Source: Gemmatimonadota bacterium
GTDB lineage: Bacteria > Gemmatimonadota > Gemmatimonadetes > Gemmatimonadales > GWC2-71-9
Assembly (NCBI GenBank): GCA_003221825.1
Contig: QHUE01000099.1
Location: 1-10,466, forward strand
Length of the DNA stretch: 10,466 nt
Reading direction: 5' to 3'
Below, one piece after another: positions 1-10,466 of this stretch (its first letter is position 1; every line of letters starts with the position of its first letter). Under the pieces are notes generated by a model. The model saw only the letters and a program-made list of their open reading frames with translations, had not been told where the DNA came from and did not search any database. Made by a program: the position numbers and the translations under genes.

Positions 1-861
1 CGACGCACATCGCACGACTCCTATGAGCGGATCGGGCACCTGCTGGAGCGCGTGCACATCGTCGCGGCCGATCTGCTGGACCAGCATTCGCTGACGACGG
101 TGATCCGCGATGCCAGGCCCGACGAGGTCTACAACCTCGCGGCCCAGAGCTTCGTCCCGACGTCGTGGAACCAGCCGGTCCTCACGGGAGAATTCACCGC
201 GCTTGGCGTGACGCGCCTGCTCGAGGCGATCCGTCTGGCGCATCCCGAGGCACGGTTCTATCAGGCCAGCTCGTCGGAGATGTTCGGCAAGGCGGTGGAA
301 ACGCCGCAGCGGGAGTCGACGCCGTTCTATCCCCGCTCGCCCTACGGCGTCGCGAAAGTTTACGGACACTGGATCACGGTGAATTACCGCGAGTCGTACG
401 GCATGTACGCGGTTAGCGGTATTCTGTTCAACCACGAGTCGCCACGCCGCGGGCTCGAGTTCGTGACGCGCAAAGTGAGCGATGCGGTCGCGCGCATCAA
501 GCTCGGGAAAACCAACGAGCTGCGGCTCGGCAATCTCGATTCCGGGCGGGACTGGGGCTTTGCTGGGGACTACGTCGAAGCGATGTGGCGCATGCTGCAG
601 CCGCCCGAGCCGAGCGACTACGTGGTCGGGACCGGCACGATGCACACCGTGCGCGACTTGTGCGCCGCGGCGTTCAGCCACGTGGGACTCGACTGGCAGA
701 AATACGTGAAAGTCGATTCCCGATTCGTGCGTCCCGCCGAGGTGGACACGCTGCTCGCCGATGCGAGCCGGGCCCGGAAGGAACTGGGATGGATGCCCAA
801 GGTGAGCTTCGAGCAACTGGTGAGAATGATGGTGGACGCGGACGTGGAGCGGCTGGCGTGA
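1..861 (+). CDS. gmd: GDP-mannose 4,6-dehydratase, 5' end missing
   Basis: NAD(P)-dependent short-chain dehydrogenase/reductase that converts GDP-D-mannose to GDP-4-keto-6-deoxy-D-mannose in the cytoplasm, the branch point to GDP-rhamnose and GDP-fucose. The frame is open from base 1 and reads 286 residues to the TGA at 859-861; the GTG at 52 is internal, not the start. By comparison with E. coli Gmd, roughly 30-40 N-terminal residues with the glycine-rich nucleotide-binding loop are lost upstream. Visible hallmarks, numbered from base 1: SSSEMFG (89-95 region, Glu93, with Ser91 where E. coli has catalytic Thr132), the YxxxK pair Tyr115 and Lys119 inside PRSPYGVAK, and the family signature NHESPRRGLEFVTRK starting at Asn144. 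The Glu-to-Tyr distance of 22 residues equals that in E. coli Gmd. The stop overlaps the start of the rmd-like gene (GTGA), which fits a paired GDP-D-rhamnose pathway. Assignment is firm; only the start is unseen. Confidence 0.97.
   Translation, partial: RRTSHDSYERIGHLLERVHIVAADLLDQHSLTTVIRDARPDEVYNLAAQSFVPTSWNQPVLTGEFTALGVTRLLEAIRLAHPEARFYQASSSEMFGKAVETPQRESTPFYPRSPYGVAKVYGHWITVNYRESYGMYAVSGILFNHESPRRGLEFVTRKVSDAVARIKLGKTNELRLGNLDSGRDWGFAGDYVEAMWRMLQPPEPSDYVVGTGTMHTVRDLCAAAFSHVGLDWQKYVKVDSRFVRPAEVDTLLADASRARKELGWMPKVSFEQLVRMMVDADVERLA
846..849 (+). promoter_or_regulatory. Ribosome binding site for the rmd-like gene
   Basis: GGAG lies 8 bases before the GTG at 858, inside the last codons of gmd. 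It supports GTG 858 as the real start of the downstream gene, even though the same frame is open much further upstream within gmd. Confidence 0.7.
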
Positions 862-1773
862 AAGTGCTCGTCACCGGCGCCAACGGCTTCGTGGGCAAGA
901 GTGTCGTGCGCCGGCTGCTCGCCGACGGCAATCGTGTGGTCGCGGCCGTGGGACCGGGGGCCTCGGGGAGTCCCGGCGCTCCAAACCTTACGAACGTCTC
1001 ACTCGACCTCGCGAACGACGTCTCCGTGCGCGCCTGTTTTGCCGAGCCGGTGGATGCCGTGATACATCTGGCGGCGATCGCATTGAGCCGGGCGGCGGAC
1101 CGCGATCCGGCGATGGCCTGGTCGGTCAACGCCGAGGGGACCGGGAAACTCGCGGCGGCACTCACCGGAGCCGCCGCCGCGTGGAAAACACCGCCCCTCT
1201 TCCTGTTGGCGTCGACAGCGGATGTCTATGCATGGCAGCAACGACCGATTAAGGAAGAGGACCGCGTCCAGCCGTCCACTCCCTATAGCGCCAGCAAGCT
1301 CGGCGCCGAGCTCGCGGTGGAGCAGGCGGCGCGCTGCTGTGGGCTGAAGATCATCATCGCACGGTCGTTTCCCGCCTCCGGGGCGGGGCAGGACGAAAGC
1401 TTCTGGATTCCGGCACGGTGTAGGATGCTGCGCGAGGTGAAGCGCAATGGCTGGGCCGCGGTGCCCGTGGGCGATTTGACGGCGGTGCGTGACTTCCTGC
1501 ATGTGGACGATGTGGCCGACGCGTGTGCGCTGCTCCTGCAGCGCGGGACGCCGGGCGAGGTGTACAACATCGCCTCTGGCCGTGCGGTCACGCTCGACCA
1601 GATTCACACACGGCTGGAGCAGCTGTTGGACATCGCGCCCAAGCGCGAAGTCGATTCCAGCCAGGTACGCCGCGAGGCGCGGCCGTACCTGGTGGGTGAT
1701 GCCGCGAAGCTGAGCGCGGCGACGGGTTGGAGCCCCCGCCGCACCCTCGACGATATCCTGCGAGACGTCCTCG

Positions 1774-1790
<17 letters not shown>
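858..1790 (+). CDS. rmd: NAD-dependent epimerase/dehydratase, probable GDP-6-deoxy-D-mannose (GDP-4-keto-6-deoxymannose) reductase
   Basis: Probable second enzyme of GDP-D-rhamnose synthesis, reducing the 4-keto group of the Gmd product with NAD(P)H. The 310-residue protein starts at GTG 858, which places the Rossmann loop TGANGFVG at residues 6-13 (Gly7, Gly10, Gly13); the open frame upstream is only a shadow of gmd. The active-site region has Ser119-Thr120 and YSASK (Tyr143, Lys147). The C-terminal third (DFLHVDDVADA, then PGEVYNIASG, then a VGDAAKL..ATGW..R tail) resembles Rmd proteins as I remember them, and the position directly after gmd supports the call. Odd point: the usual S-[ST]-x-E-V-Y-G is STADVYA here, with Asp for Glu and Ala for Gly. 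Alternative: another 4-ketoreductase of the extended SDR family giving a different 6-deoxyhexose (for example 6-deoxytalose). Family is certain, substrate is inferred. Confidence 0.8.
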
Positions 1791-5049
<3,259 letters not shown>

Positions 5050-5966
5050 CGAAGAAGGTCGCGGCCCCCGCGCCTCCTCCGCCCCCGGCCAAGATCAAAT
5101 TCCGCGGCAAGCTGCTCGAGAACGAGCCGCTGGCGCGCTACAACACCTGGCGCATCGGCGGGCCCGCACGCTACCTCGCCATGCCCGCCGACAGCGAGGA
5201 CGTCGTGCGCGCGCTGGAGCTCGCGCATGATCGCGGCCTGCCGTGGCTCGTGCTGGGTCTCGGCTCCAATGTGCTCGTCAAGGACGGCGGGTTCCCCGGC
5301 CTCGTGATTCGGATGGGGAAGGGGCTCGACCGCTTCGAGATGAAGGGCGCCACGGCGATCATCGGTGCCGGGATGCCGACGCCGATCCTGGCGCGGCGCA
5401 CGGCCGAAGCGGGCTTTGTCGGGGTCGAGCGGTTCATCGGCATTCCCGGCACGGTGGGCGGCGGCATTTTCATGAACGCGGGCTGCCATGGCGCGGAATT
5501 CGCCGAGATCGTGACCGAGGTGACCGTCATGGATCCGCGCGGCAAGGTCAAACAACTGTCGCGCAAGCAGATCTCCTTCAAGTATCGCTCGAGCAACATC
5601 GAGGGCATCGTTCTCGAAGCGAAGCTGGGCCTGGGCGAGGAATCGCCGGCCAAGCTGAAGGAGCTGCAGTCGAAGCTCCTCCGGTGGCGGAAAGCCGGCA
5701 CGCCGTTCGACCAGCCCTGCTGCGGCTCGACGTTCACCAACCCCAGCGGCGGTACGAAAACCGCCGGGATGCTGATCGACGAGTGCGGTCTCAAGGGCTT
5801 CACGGTCGGCGGGGCGCAGGTCTCCACCCTGCACGCCAACTACATCATCAACAAAGGCACCGCGACCGCGAGCGACGTGCTCAAGGTCATCGAGCACCTC
5901 CGCAAGACGGTCGCGAAGAAAACGGGCGTGACGCTGGAGCTCGAGTGCAAGGTTATCGGGGTCTAG

Positions 5967-6566
5967 ATGGCGGCCTCGGAGTACTTCGCACACGAGTCGA
6001 GCTACGTCGATGACGGGGCGGTGGTCGGCCCCGGCACCAAGATCTGGCATTTTTCGCACGTGATGCCGGGCGCCGTCATCGGCGAGCGCTGCAACCTCGG
6101 CCAGAACGTCGTCGTGATGCCCGGCACGAAAATCGGGAACAACGTCAAAATCCAGAACAACGTCTCGATCTACGAGGGCGTCGAGCTGGAAGACGACGTC
6201 TTCTGCGGACCTTCCTGCGTGTTCACGAACGTGATGAACCCGCGCAGCCACGTGCCGCGCAAGAACGAATACCGGCGCACGCTCGTGAAGCGCGGCAGCT
6301 CGATCGGCGCGAACGCCACGATCGTGTGCGGCATCACCCTCGGCGAATACGCGTTCATCGGCGCCGGCGCCGTCGTCACCGCCGACGTGCCGGCGTACGG
6401 CCTGATGGTCGGCGTGCCGGCGCGGCGCGTCGGGTGGATGTGTCAGTGCGGTGAGCGAGTGCATCCCGGCGGCGGTCATGCCACGTGCGGCGCCTGCGGA
6501 GCCAGCTACACGGAAAGCGGCGGGACGCTGCGCCAGACCCAGCCCTCCCGCGCGCGGGCGTCATGA
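5967..6566 (+). CDS. wbpD: WbpD/WlbB-type UDP-2-acetamido-3-amino-glucuronate N-acetyltransferase
   Basis: Left-handed beta-helix acyltransferase of 199 residues that, by family, transfers acetyl from acetyl-CoA to the 3-amino group of UDP-GlcNAc(3NH2)A, giving UDP-2,3-diacetamido-2,3-dideoxy-glucuronate. Hexapeptide repeats (for example VVGPGTKI, AVIGERCNLG, TKIGNNVKI) run over about residues 15-145. Sequence blocks typical of WbpD/WlbB are visible: IWHFSHV, NNVSIYEGV, DVFCGPSCVFTNV, NPRSHVPRKNEY, GANATIVCG and LMVGVPARRVGWM. The ATG at 5967 follows the murB TAG with no spacer; only a weak G-run precedes it. After the helix comes a tail with Cys159-x-Cys161 and Cys174-x2-Cys177, which looks like a small zinc ribbon, then a short Arg/Ser-rich end. 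The next three genes supply the earlier steps of the same pathway, which strongly supports the substrate. Alternative: acetyltransferase for another 3-amino sugar. Confidence 0.9.
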   Translation: MAASEYFAHESSYVDDGAVVGPGTKIWHFSHVMPGAVIGERCNLGQNVVVMPGTKIGNNVKIQNNVSIYEGVELEDDVFCGPSCVFTNVMNPRSHVPRKNEYRRTLVKRGSSIGANATIVCGITLGEYAFIGAGAVVTADVPAYGLMVGVPARRVGWMCQCGERVHPGGGHATCGACGASYTESGGTLRQTQPSRARAS

Positions 6567-7678
6567 ACATCCCCATGCTCGACCTGGTCGCGCAGTATCG
6601 CGCGATCAAAGACGATGTGCTGCCCGCGATGATGCAGGTCATCGAGACGCAGCAGTTCATCATGGGGCCGTCCGTGTCGCAGCTCGAAGCGGAGATCGCG
6701 CGGCTGTCGCACGCGAAGCACGGGATCGGCTGCGCGAGCGGTACGGATGCGCTGCTCCTGCCGCTCAAGGCGTTGAACCTGAAGCCCGGCGACGAGGTGA
6801 TTACCACCCCGTTCACCTTTTTCGCGACGGCGGGCACGATCCACAATGCCGGCGCCACGCCGGTGTTCGTGGACATTCAGCCCGACACGTTCAATATCGA
6901 TCCCGCCGCGGTGAAGCGCGCGATCACGCCGCGGACCCGCGCGATCATGCCGGTGCATCTCTATGGCCAGATGGCGGACATGCTCGAGCTGATGCAAATC
7001 GGGCGGCCCTTGGGGGTGAAGGTTATCGAGGATGCCGCGCAGGCGATTGGCGCCCGGCGCAAGATGGACGGCGAGTGGCGCGTGGCCGGCGAGCTGGGAT
7101 GGGTGACGGGCTATTCGTTCTTTCCGAGCAAGAATCTCGGCGCCTGGGGAGACGGTGGGATGATGGTCACCTCGGACGATGCGGCCGCCGACCGCCTCAA
7201 GAACCTGCGGCTGCACGGCGGCGCCAAGCAGTACCATCACGATGAAGTGGGCACCAACTCCCGCCTCGACACGCTGCAAGCCGCTATCCTGCTCGCCAAG
7301 CTGCCGCATCTGGCTCAATGGTCCGCCCAGCGGCGCGAGCACGCGGCCTACTATACGCAGGCGCTCGCCGAGGTCCCGGAAGTCAAACCGCCCGTGGTGG
7401 ACCCTGCCAACGAACACATCTTTCACCAGTACACGCTGCGCGCCGAGCGGCGCGACGCGCTGCAGGCGCACTTGAAGAAGGAAGGGATCGGTCACGCGGT
7501 GTACTATCCGATCCCGCTCCACCGGCAACCCTGTTTTGCGCACCTCGGATACAAGGATGGCAGCCTGCCGCAGGCGGAGCAGGCGTCGCGCGAGGCGATT
7601 TCGCTGCCGATCTATCCGGAGCTGACCCGGCCGCAGCTCGATCGGGTGATCGATGCGATTCGCGGATTCTATCGGTGA
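6563..7678 (+). CDS. wbpE: DegT/DnrJ/EryC1-family PLP aminotransferase, WbpE type
   Basis: PLP-dependent sugar aminotransferase of 371 residues. By context it converts UDP-2-acetamido-3-keto-glucuronate to the 3-amino sugar with glutamate as donor. The start is ATG 6563, overlapping the wbpD TGA as ATGA and giving the family-typical opening MNIPMLDL; an upstream in-frame ATG (6485) would only add a shadow of wbpD. Motifs: GCASGTDALLL (phosphate-binding turn, about residues 56-66), EDAAQAIGA with Asp157 for the pyridine nitrogen, and SFFPSKNLGAWGDGG with the Schiff-base Lys190. The C-terminal YYPIPLHRQPCF and SLPIYPELT are standard for the family. I see no strong ribosome binding site, so translation is probably coupled to wbpD. 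Family is certain; WbpE as the specific role rests on the flanking wbpD, wbpB and wbpA, since VioA/FdtB-type relatives share these motifs. Confidence 0.9.
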   Translation: MNIPMLDLVAQYRAIKDDVLPAMMQVIETQQFIMGPSVSQLEAEIARLSHAKHGIGCASGTDALLLPLKALNLKPGDEVITTPFTFFATAGTIHNAGATPVFVDIQPDTFNIDPAAVKRAITPRTRAIMPVHLYGQMADMLELMQIGRPLGVKVIEDAAQAIGARRKMDGEWRVAGELGWVTGYSFFPSKNLGAWGDGGMMVTSDDAAADRLKNLRLHGGAKQYHHDEVGTNSRLDTLQAAILLAKLPHLAQWSAQRREHAAYYTQALAEVPEVKPPVVDPANEHIFHQYTLRAERRDALQAHLKKEGIGHAVYYPIPLHRQPCFAHLGYKDGSLPQAEQASREAISLPIYPELTRPQLDRVIDAIRGFYR

Positions 7679-8679
7679 CGCGGCTCAAGATCGGCGTGGT
7701 TGGCGCCGGGGCGTGGGGGCGGAACCACGTCCGCACGGTTGCCGGGCTGGCGGAAGGCGAGCTGACAGCAGTTTGTGACACAGATGCCAAGGTTCGCGAA
7801 CGGGTGTCGCGGCAGTACCCGGCCGCGCTGGTGACGGCCGATTTGGCGGCGCTCTTGGGTGCTGTGGACGCGGTGATTGTGGCGTCTCCAGCCGCCACGC
7901 ACGCCGCGGTCGCCCACCAGGCGCTTGCCGCGGGCAAGCCGGTGCTGGTCGAGAAGCCGTTCGCGCTGAGCGTGCGGGACGCCGAGGCGGTGGCCCGGCA
8001 GGGCGCCCGGCGCGGGGTCCCGGTGCTCGCCGGCCATTTGTTGGTCTACCATCCTGCCGTCGAGCGCCTGCGCGACATGGTGCAGCAAGGCGAGCTGGGC
8101 AAGGTATTCTATCTCTATGGGTTGCGCGTGAACCTCGGCCAAGTCCGGAAGGACGAAAACGCCCTGTGGAGCTTCGGCCCGCATGATGTGTCAGTGGCAC
8201 TCTACTTGCTCGATGAGCAACCCGTACGCGTCGCGGCGCACGGCAAGAGCTATTTACAGCCCGCGATCGAGGACGTCGTGTTTCTGACGATGGAGTTTGC
8301 GAGCGGGGTGCTCGCGCACGTCCAGATGTCGTGGCTCGATCCCCACAAAGAACGGAAGCTGACGGTGGTGGGCGCCAAGAAAATGGTGGTATTTGACGAC
8401 ATGGAGCCACGCGAAAAACTCCGCATCTACGACAAAGGCGTGGACCGCCCGCCCGAATACGGCTCGTTCGGCGAGAGCCTGGCGATCCGGGAGGGCGACA
8501 TCTTCATCCCTCGTGTTCCGACCGTGGAGCCGCTCGCGGCCGAGTTGGCTCATTTCGTTCGCGCCGCGCAAGGCCGTGAGCCGCCGCGCGCGAGCGCCGA
8601 GGACGGCGTGCGCGTCGTCCGCGTGCTAGAAGCCGCCTCGCGCTCGCTCGCGCGGGGCGGCGCTCCGGAGACTCCATGA
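7675..8679 (+). CDS. wbpB: Gfo/Idh/MocA-family oxidoreductase, WbpB/WlbA-type UDP-GlcNAcA 3-dehydrogenase
   Basis: NAD-dependent dehydrogenase of 334 residues. By family and context it oxidises C3 of UDP-N-acetylglucosaminuronate to the 3-keto sugar that WbpE then aminates. I chose GTG 7675, which overlaps the wbpE stop (GTGA), because it puts the Rossmann motif GVVGAGAWG at residues 7-15 (Gly10, Gly12, Gly15); the frame upstream is a shadow of wbpE. Family hallmarks are VEKPFAL with Glu93-Lys94-Pro95 (Lys94 the expected catalytic lysine), AGHLLVYHPAV, and WSFGPHDVSVALYLL with His170-Asp171. In Pseudomonas and related systems the enzyme is coupled to WbpE through NAD recycling by 2-oxoglutarate, which fits the adjacent genes here, but this is known biology, not something seen in the sequence. 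Length is close to the family norm. Family is certain, substrate likely. Confidence 0.88.
   Translation: MTRLKIGVVGAGAWGRNHVRTVAGLAEGELTAVCDTDAKVRERVSRQYPAALVTADLAALLGAVDAVIVASPAATHAAVAHQALAAGKPVLVEKPFALSVRDAEAVARQGARRGVPVLAGHLLVYHPAVERLRDMVQQGELGKVFYLYGLRVNLGQVRKDENALWSFGPHDVSVALYLLDEQPVRVAAHGKSYLQPAIEDVVFLTMEFASGVLAHVQMSWLDPHKERKLTVVGAKKMVVFDDMEPREKLRIYDKGVDRPPEYGSFGESLAIREGDIFIPRVPTVEPLAAELAHFVRAAQGREPPRASAEDGVRVVRVLEAASRSLARGGAPETP
8667..8670 (+). promoter_or_regulatory. Ribosome binding site for wbpA
   Basis: GGAG lies 5 bases before ATG 8676, within the final codons of wbpB. It supports the ATG in the ATGA overlap as the wbpA start. Confidence 0.65.
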
Positions 8680-9992
8680 CGGCGACTGCCGCTGCACCCA
8701 CCATTGTCGATACGCTCCTCGCGAAGGCGAAGGACCGCACCGCGCTCTTCGGCGTCGTCGGCCTCGGCTACGTCGGGCTCCCGCTGGCGATGGAGCTGGT
8801 CCGCGCCGGCTACCGCGTGCTCGGCGTGGATGTGAACCCCAGAGTCGTGGACGCGCTCAACGGCGGCCGCTCGCACATTCAGGACGTGCCCGCCGCGACG
8901 GTCGCCGACGCGGTGAACGCCAAGAAGTTCTCCGCCACCGCCGATCTGACCCGCCTCAAAGAGCCCGACGTCATCTCGATCAGCGTGCCCACACCGCTGT
9001 CCAAGACCAAAGATCCCGACGTGAGCTACGTGCTGGCGGCGACCGAGTCGGTGAAGCGCGCGCTGCGCAAGGGACAACTCGTCGTGCTCGAGTCGACGAC
9101 GTATCCCGGCACGACGCGCGAGCTGATGCTCCCCGCGCTCGAGGCGACCGGGCTCAAGGTCGGTCAGGACTTCTTCCTGGCGTTCTCTCCCGAGCGGGTC
9201 GATCCCGGCAATGAGCGCTTCAACACGCGGAACACCCCGAAGGTAATCGGCGGCATCACGCCCGCGTGCCTCAAGGTTGCGATCGCGCTGTACCAGCCGG
9301 CGATCGATACGCTGGTGCCGGTGTCGTCACCCGAAGCGGCGGAGCTGGTGAAGATTCTCGAGAACACCTTCCGCAGCGTGAACATCGGGCTGGCGAACGA
9401 AATGGCGATCGTGTGCGACAAGCTGGGCGTGGACGTGTGGGAAGTCATCGAGGCCGCCTCGACCAAGCCGTTCGGCTTCATGAAATTCACGCCGGGCCCC
9501 GGCGTCGGCGGTCACTGCATTCCCCTCGATCCGCACTATCTCGCCTGGAAGATGCGGACGCTGAACTACAAGACGCGGTTCATCGAGCTGGCCGGCGAGC
9601 TGAATGCGGAAATGCCCGAGTTCTGGGTCGGCAAAGTGGTGGATACGCTCAACGAGCAGGGGAAAGCGGTGCGCGGGAGCCGGGTGCTGCTGGTGGGGGT
9701 CGCCTACAAGAAGAACATCGACGACATCCGCGAGAGCCCGGCGCTCGACGTGATCCGGCTGCTGCATCAGCGCGGCGCGGTGGTCTCGTATCACGATCCG
9801 CATGTGCCGGTGCTCAAAGAGGACGGCATCGCCCTCGACTCCGTGCCGCTCACCGCCGAGACGCTCACGCAATCGGACTGCGTGATCATCGTGACCGATC
9901 ATGCCGCGATCGACTACAAGCTGGTCGCACGGCATGCCCGCGCGGTGGTGGATACGCGGCATGTCTTGCCCAAGGCCGGCACCCGCGCGTGA
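8676..9992 (+). CDS. wbpA: WbpA-type UDP-N-acetylglucosamine 6-dehydrogenase (nucleotide sugar dehydrogenase)
   Basis: NAD-dependent four-electron oxidation of C6 of a UDP-hexose, here most likely UDP-GlcNAc to UDP-GlcNAcA, the first step of the diacetamido-uronate pathway. The 438-residue protein contains the three usual domains: N-terminal NAD domain with VGLGYVGLPLA (Gly29, Gly31, Gly34), SVPTPL, and ESTTYPGTT; the central helical domain with SPEAAELVKILENTFRSVN; and the UDP-binding C-terminal domain with VLLVGVAYKKNIDDIRESPA. The catalytic Cys281 sits in GPGVGGHCIPLDPHYL. ESTTYPGTT and FSPERVDPGN are features of the WbpA/TviB-like branch rather than the Ugd branch, and adjacency to wbpB, wbpE and wbpD fits UDP-GlcNAc as substrate. 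UDP-GalNAc or UDP-ManNAc specificity cannot be excluded. It overlaps wbpB as ATGA and has a good GGAG. About 22 residues precede the Rossmann strand, a slightly long leader with no signal-peptide character. Confidence 0.92.
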   Translation: MTATAAAPTIVDTLLAKAKDRTALFGVVGLGYVGLPLAMELVRAGYRVLGVDVNPRVVDALNGGRSHIQDVPAATVADAVNAKKFSATADLTRLKEPDVISISVPTPLSKTKDPDVSYVLAATESVKRALRKGQLVVLESTTYPGTTRELMLPALEATGLKVGQDFFLAFSPERVDPGNERFNTRNTPKVIGGITPACLKVAIALYQPAIDTLVPVSSPEAAELVKILENTFRSVNIGLANEMAIVCDKLGVDVWEVIEAASTKPFGFMKFTPGPGVGGHCIPLDPHYLAWKMRTLNYKTRFIELAGELNAEMPEFWVGKVVDTLNEQGKAVRGSRVLLVGVAYKKNIDDIRESPALDVIRLLHQRGAVVSYHDPHVPVLKEDGIALDSVPLTAETLTQSDCVIIVTDHAAIDYKLVARHARAVVDTRHVLPKAGTRA

Positions 9993-10466
9993 AGGTCGCC
10001 GTCGTCGGCACCGGGTACGTGGGTCTGGTCGTGGGCGCCTGTCTCGCGGAGACGGGCAACGACGTCGCCTGTGCCGACGTCGATGCCGCCAAGATCAAGA
10101 ACCTCAAGGCGAGCAAGCTCCCGATCTACGAGCCGGGCCTCGAGCCGATCGTCCTGCGCAATCAACGCGAGGGCCGGCTGGCGTTCACGACCGACGTCGG
10201 GAATGCGGTCGAGCGCTCCGAGGTCGTGTTCATTGCCGTCGGCACGCCGCCCGACGAAGACGGCTCGGCCGATCTGCAGCATGTCCTCGCGGTCGCGACG
10301 ACGATCGGCAAGCATATGAACGGGCCCAAGGTCGTCGTCACGAAGAGCACGGTCCCCGTCGGCACGGCCGAGAAGGTGCGGGCGCAGATCGCGCGCGAAA
10401 CCACGACGCCGTTCCACGTCTGCTCCAACCCCGAGTTCCTGAAGGAAGGCGCCGCGGTCGAAGACT
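9989..10466 (+). CDS. ugd: UDP-glucose 6-dehydrogenase, 3' end beyond window
   Basis: NAD-dependent oxidation of UDP-glucose to UDP-glucuronate, a donor or precursor for acidic polysaccharides and pentoses. The gene starts at GTG 9989, overlapping the wbpA stop as GTGA, and runs open for 159 codons to the window edge; roughly 270-300 residues, including the catalytic cysteine, lie outside. The visible N-terminal NAD domain has VGTGYVGL (Gly7, Gly9, Gly12), the acidic end of strand two (CADVD), LPIYEPGLE, FIAVGTPPDEDG, KSTVPVGT (119-126) and SNPEFLKEG (Glu149 in NPEFLKEG, 147-154), the classical Ugd/TuaD/AglM signature that separates it from the adjacent WbpA-type paralogue. UDP-glucose is the best call; GDP-mannose dehydrogenase (AlgD) shares several motifs and is the main alternative. 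No clear ribosome binding site is seen, so translational coupling to wbpA is likely. Confidence 0.92.
   Translation, partial: MKVAVVGTGYVGLVVGACLAETGNDVACADVDAAKIKNLKASKLPIYEPGLEPIVLRNQREGRLAFTTDVGNAVERSEVVFIAVGTPPDEDGSADLQHVLAVATTIGKHMNGPKVVVTKSTVPVGTAEKVRAQIARETTTPFHVCSNPEFLKEGAAVED

Noticed and set aside
585..857. Longer N-terminus for the rmd-like protein starting within gmd
   Set aside because: It would precede the Rossmann strand with 91 Arg-rich residues read from gmd in another frame; GTG 858 has GGAG 8 bases upstream and gives a normal start.
6485..6562. Earlier ATG for the wbpE protein
   Set aside because: The 26 added residues have no family counterpart and are read from the wbpD tail; ATG 6563 gives the standard MNIPMLDL opening.
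6506..7543. 345-codon open frame on the - strand opposite wbpE
   Set aside because: Antisense to a gene with intact PLP-enzyme motifs; no domain or ribosome binding site of its own.
7318..7674. Longer N-terminus for the wbpB protein starting within wbpE
   Set aside because: The added residues are an out-of-frame reading of wbpE; GTG 7675 places the NAD-binding motif right at the N-terminus as in the family.

Overview
The window is wall-to-wall protein coding on the + strand: nine genes, the first and last cut by the window edges. Base composition is visibly GC-rich (about two-thirds G+C by eye), with G/C-ending codons dominating. Gene content (peptidoglycan precursor synthesis, D-rhamnose and uronic-acid type sugar nucleotides) suggests a GC-rich bacterium with an elaborate surface polysaccharide, most likely Gram-negative. 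Candidates include Acidobacteriota, Gemmatimonadota, Methylomirabilota/Rokubacteria and Deltaproteobacteria-like lineages. There is no RNA gene or other marker here that fixes the phylum.

Layout. (1) 1-1790: gmd (3' part) and an rmd-like reductase, the two-step route GDP-mannose -> GDP-4-keto-6-deoxymannose -> GDP-D-rhamnose. (2) 1774-5966: carB, the large subunit of carbamoyl phosphate synthetase, followed by murB, UDP-N-acetylenolpyruvoylglucosamine reductase. These housekeeping genes sit inside the sugar-nucleotide cluster. (3) 5967-9992: wbpD-wbpE-wbpB-wbpA, four enzymes that together would convert UDP-GlcNAc to UDP-2,3-diacetamido-2,3-dideoxy-D-glucuronic acid, in reverse of their biochemical order except for the middle pair (last step first, first step last). 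(4) 9989-10466: the 5' part of a UDP-glucose 6-dehydrogenase gene (ugd).

Every junction overlaps or abuts: GTGA or ATGA stop/start overlaps at five junctions, a 17-base overlap (rmd/carB), a 70-base overlap (carB/murB) and a directly abutting TAG-ATG (murB/wbpD). No stretch is non-coding, so no promoter, terminator or regulatory leader can be placed; the genes look like one long transcription and translation unit that starts before and ends after the window.

Functionally the segment is a sugar-nucleotide factory: GDP-D-rhamnose, a diacetamido-glucuronate donor and probably UDP-glucuronate, all typical precursors of O-antigen, capsule or exopolysaccharide. MurB draws on the same UDP-GlcNAc pool for the cell wall. 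CarB feeds pyrimidine (UMP/UTP) and arginine synthesis, so a link to UDP-sugar supply is conceivable but is only an inference. I see no mobile element, CRISPR array, defence system, repeat or RNA gene. The most unusual features are the carB-murB insertion with its long dual-coded overlap and the gap-free organisation. I do not see a wholly undescribed system.
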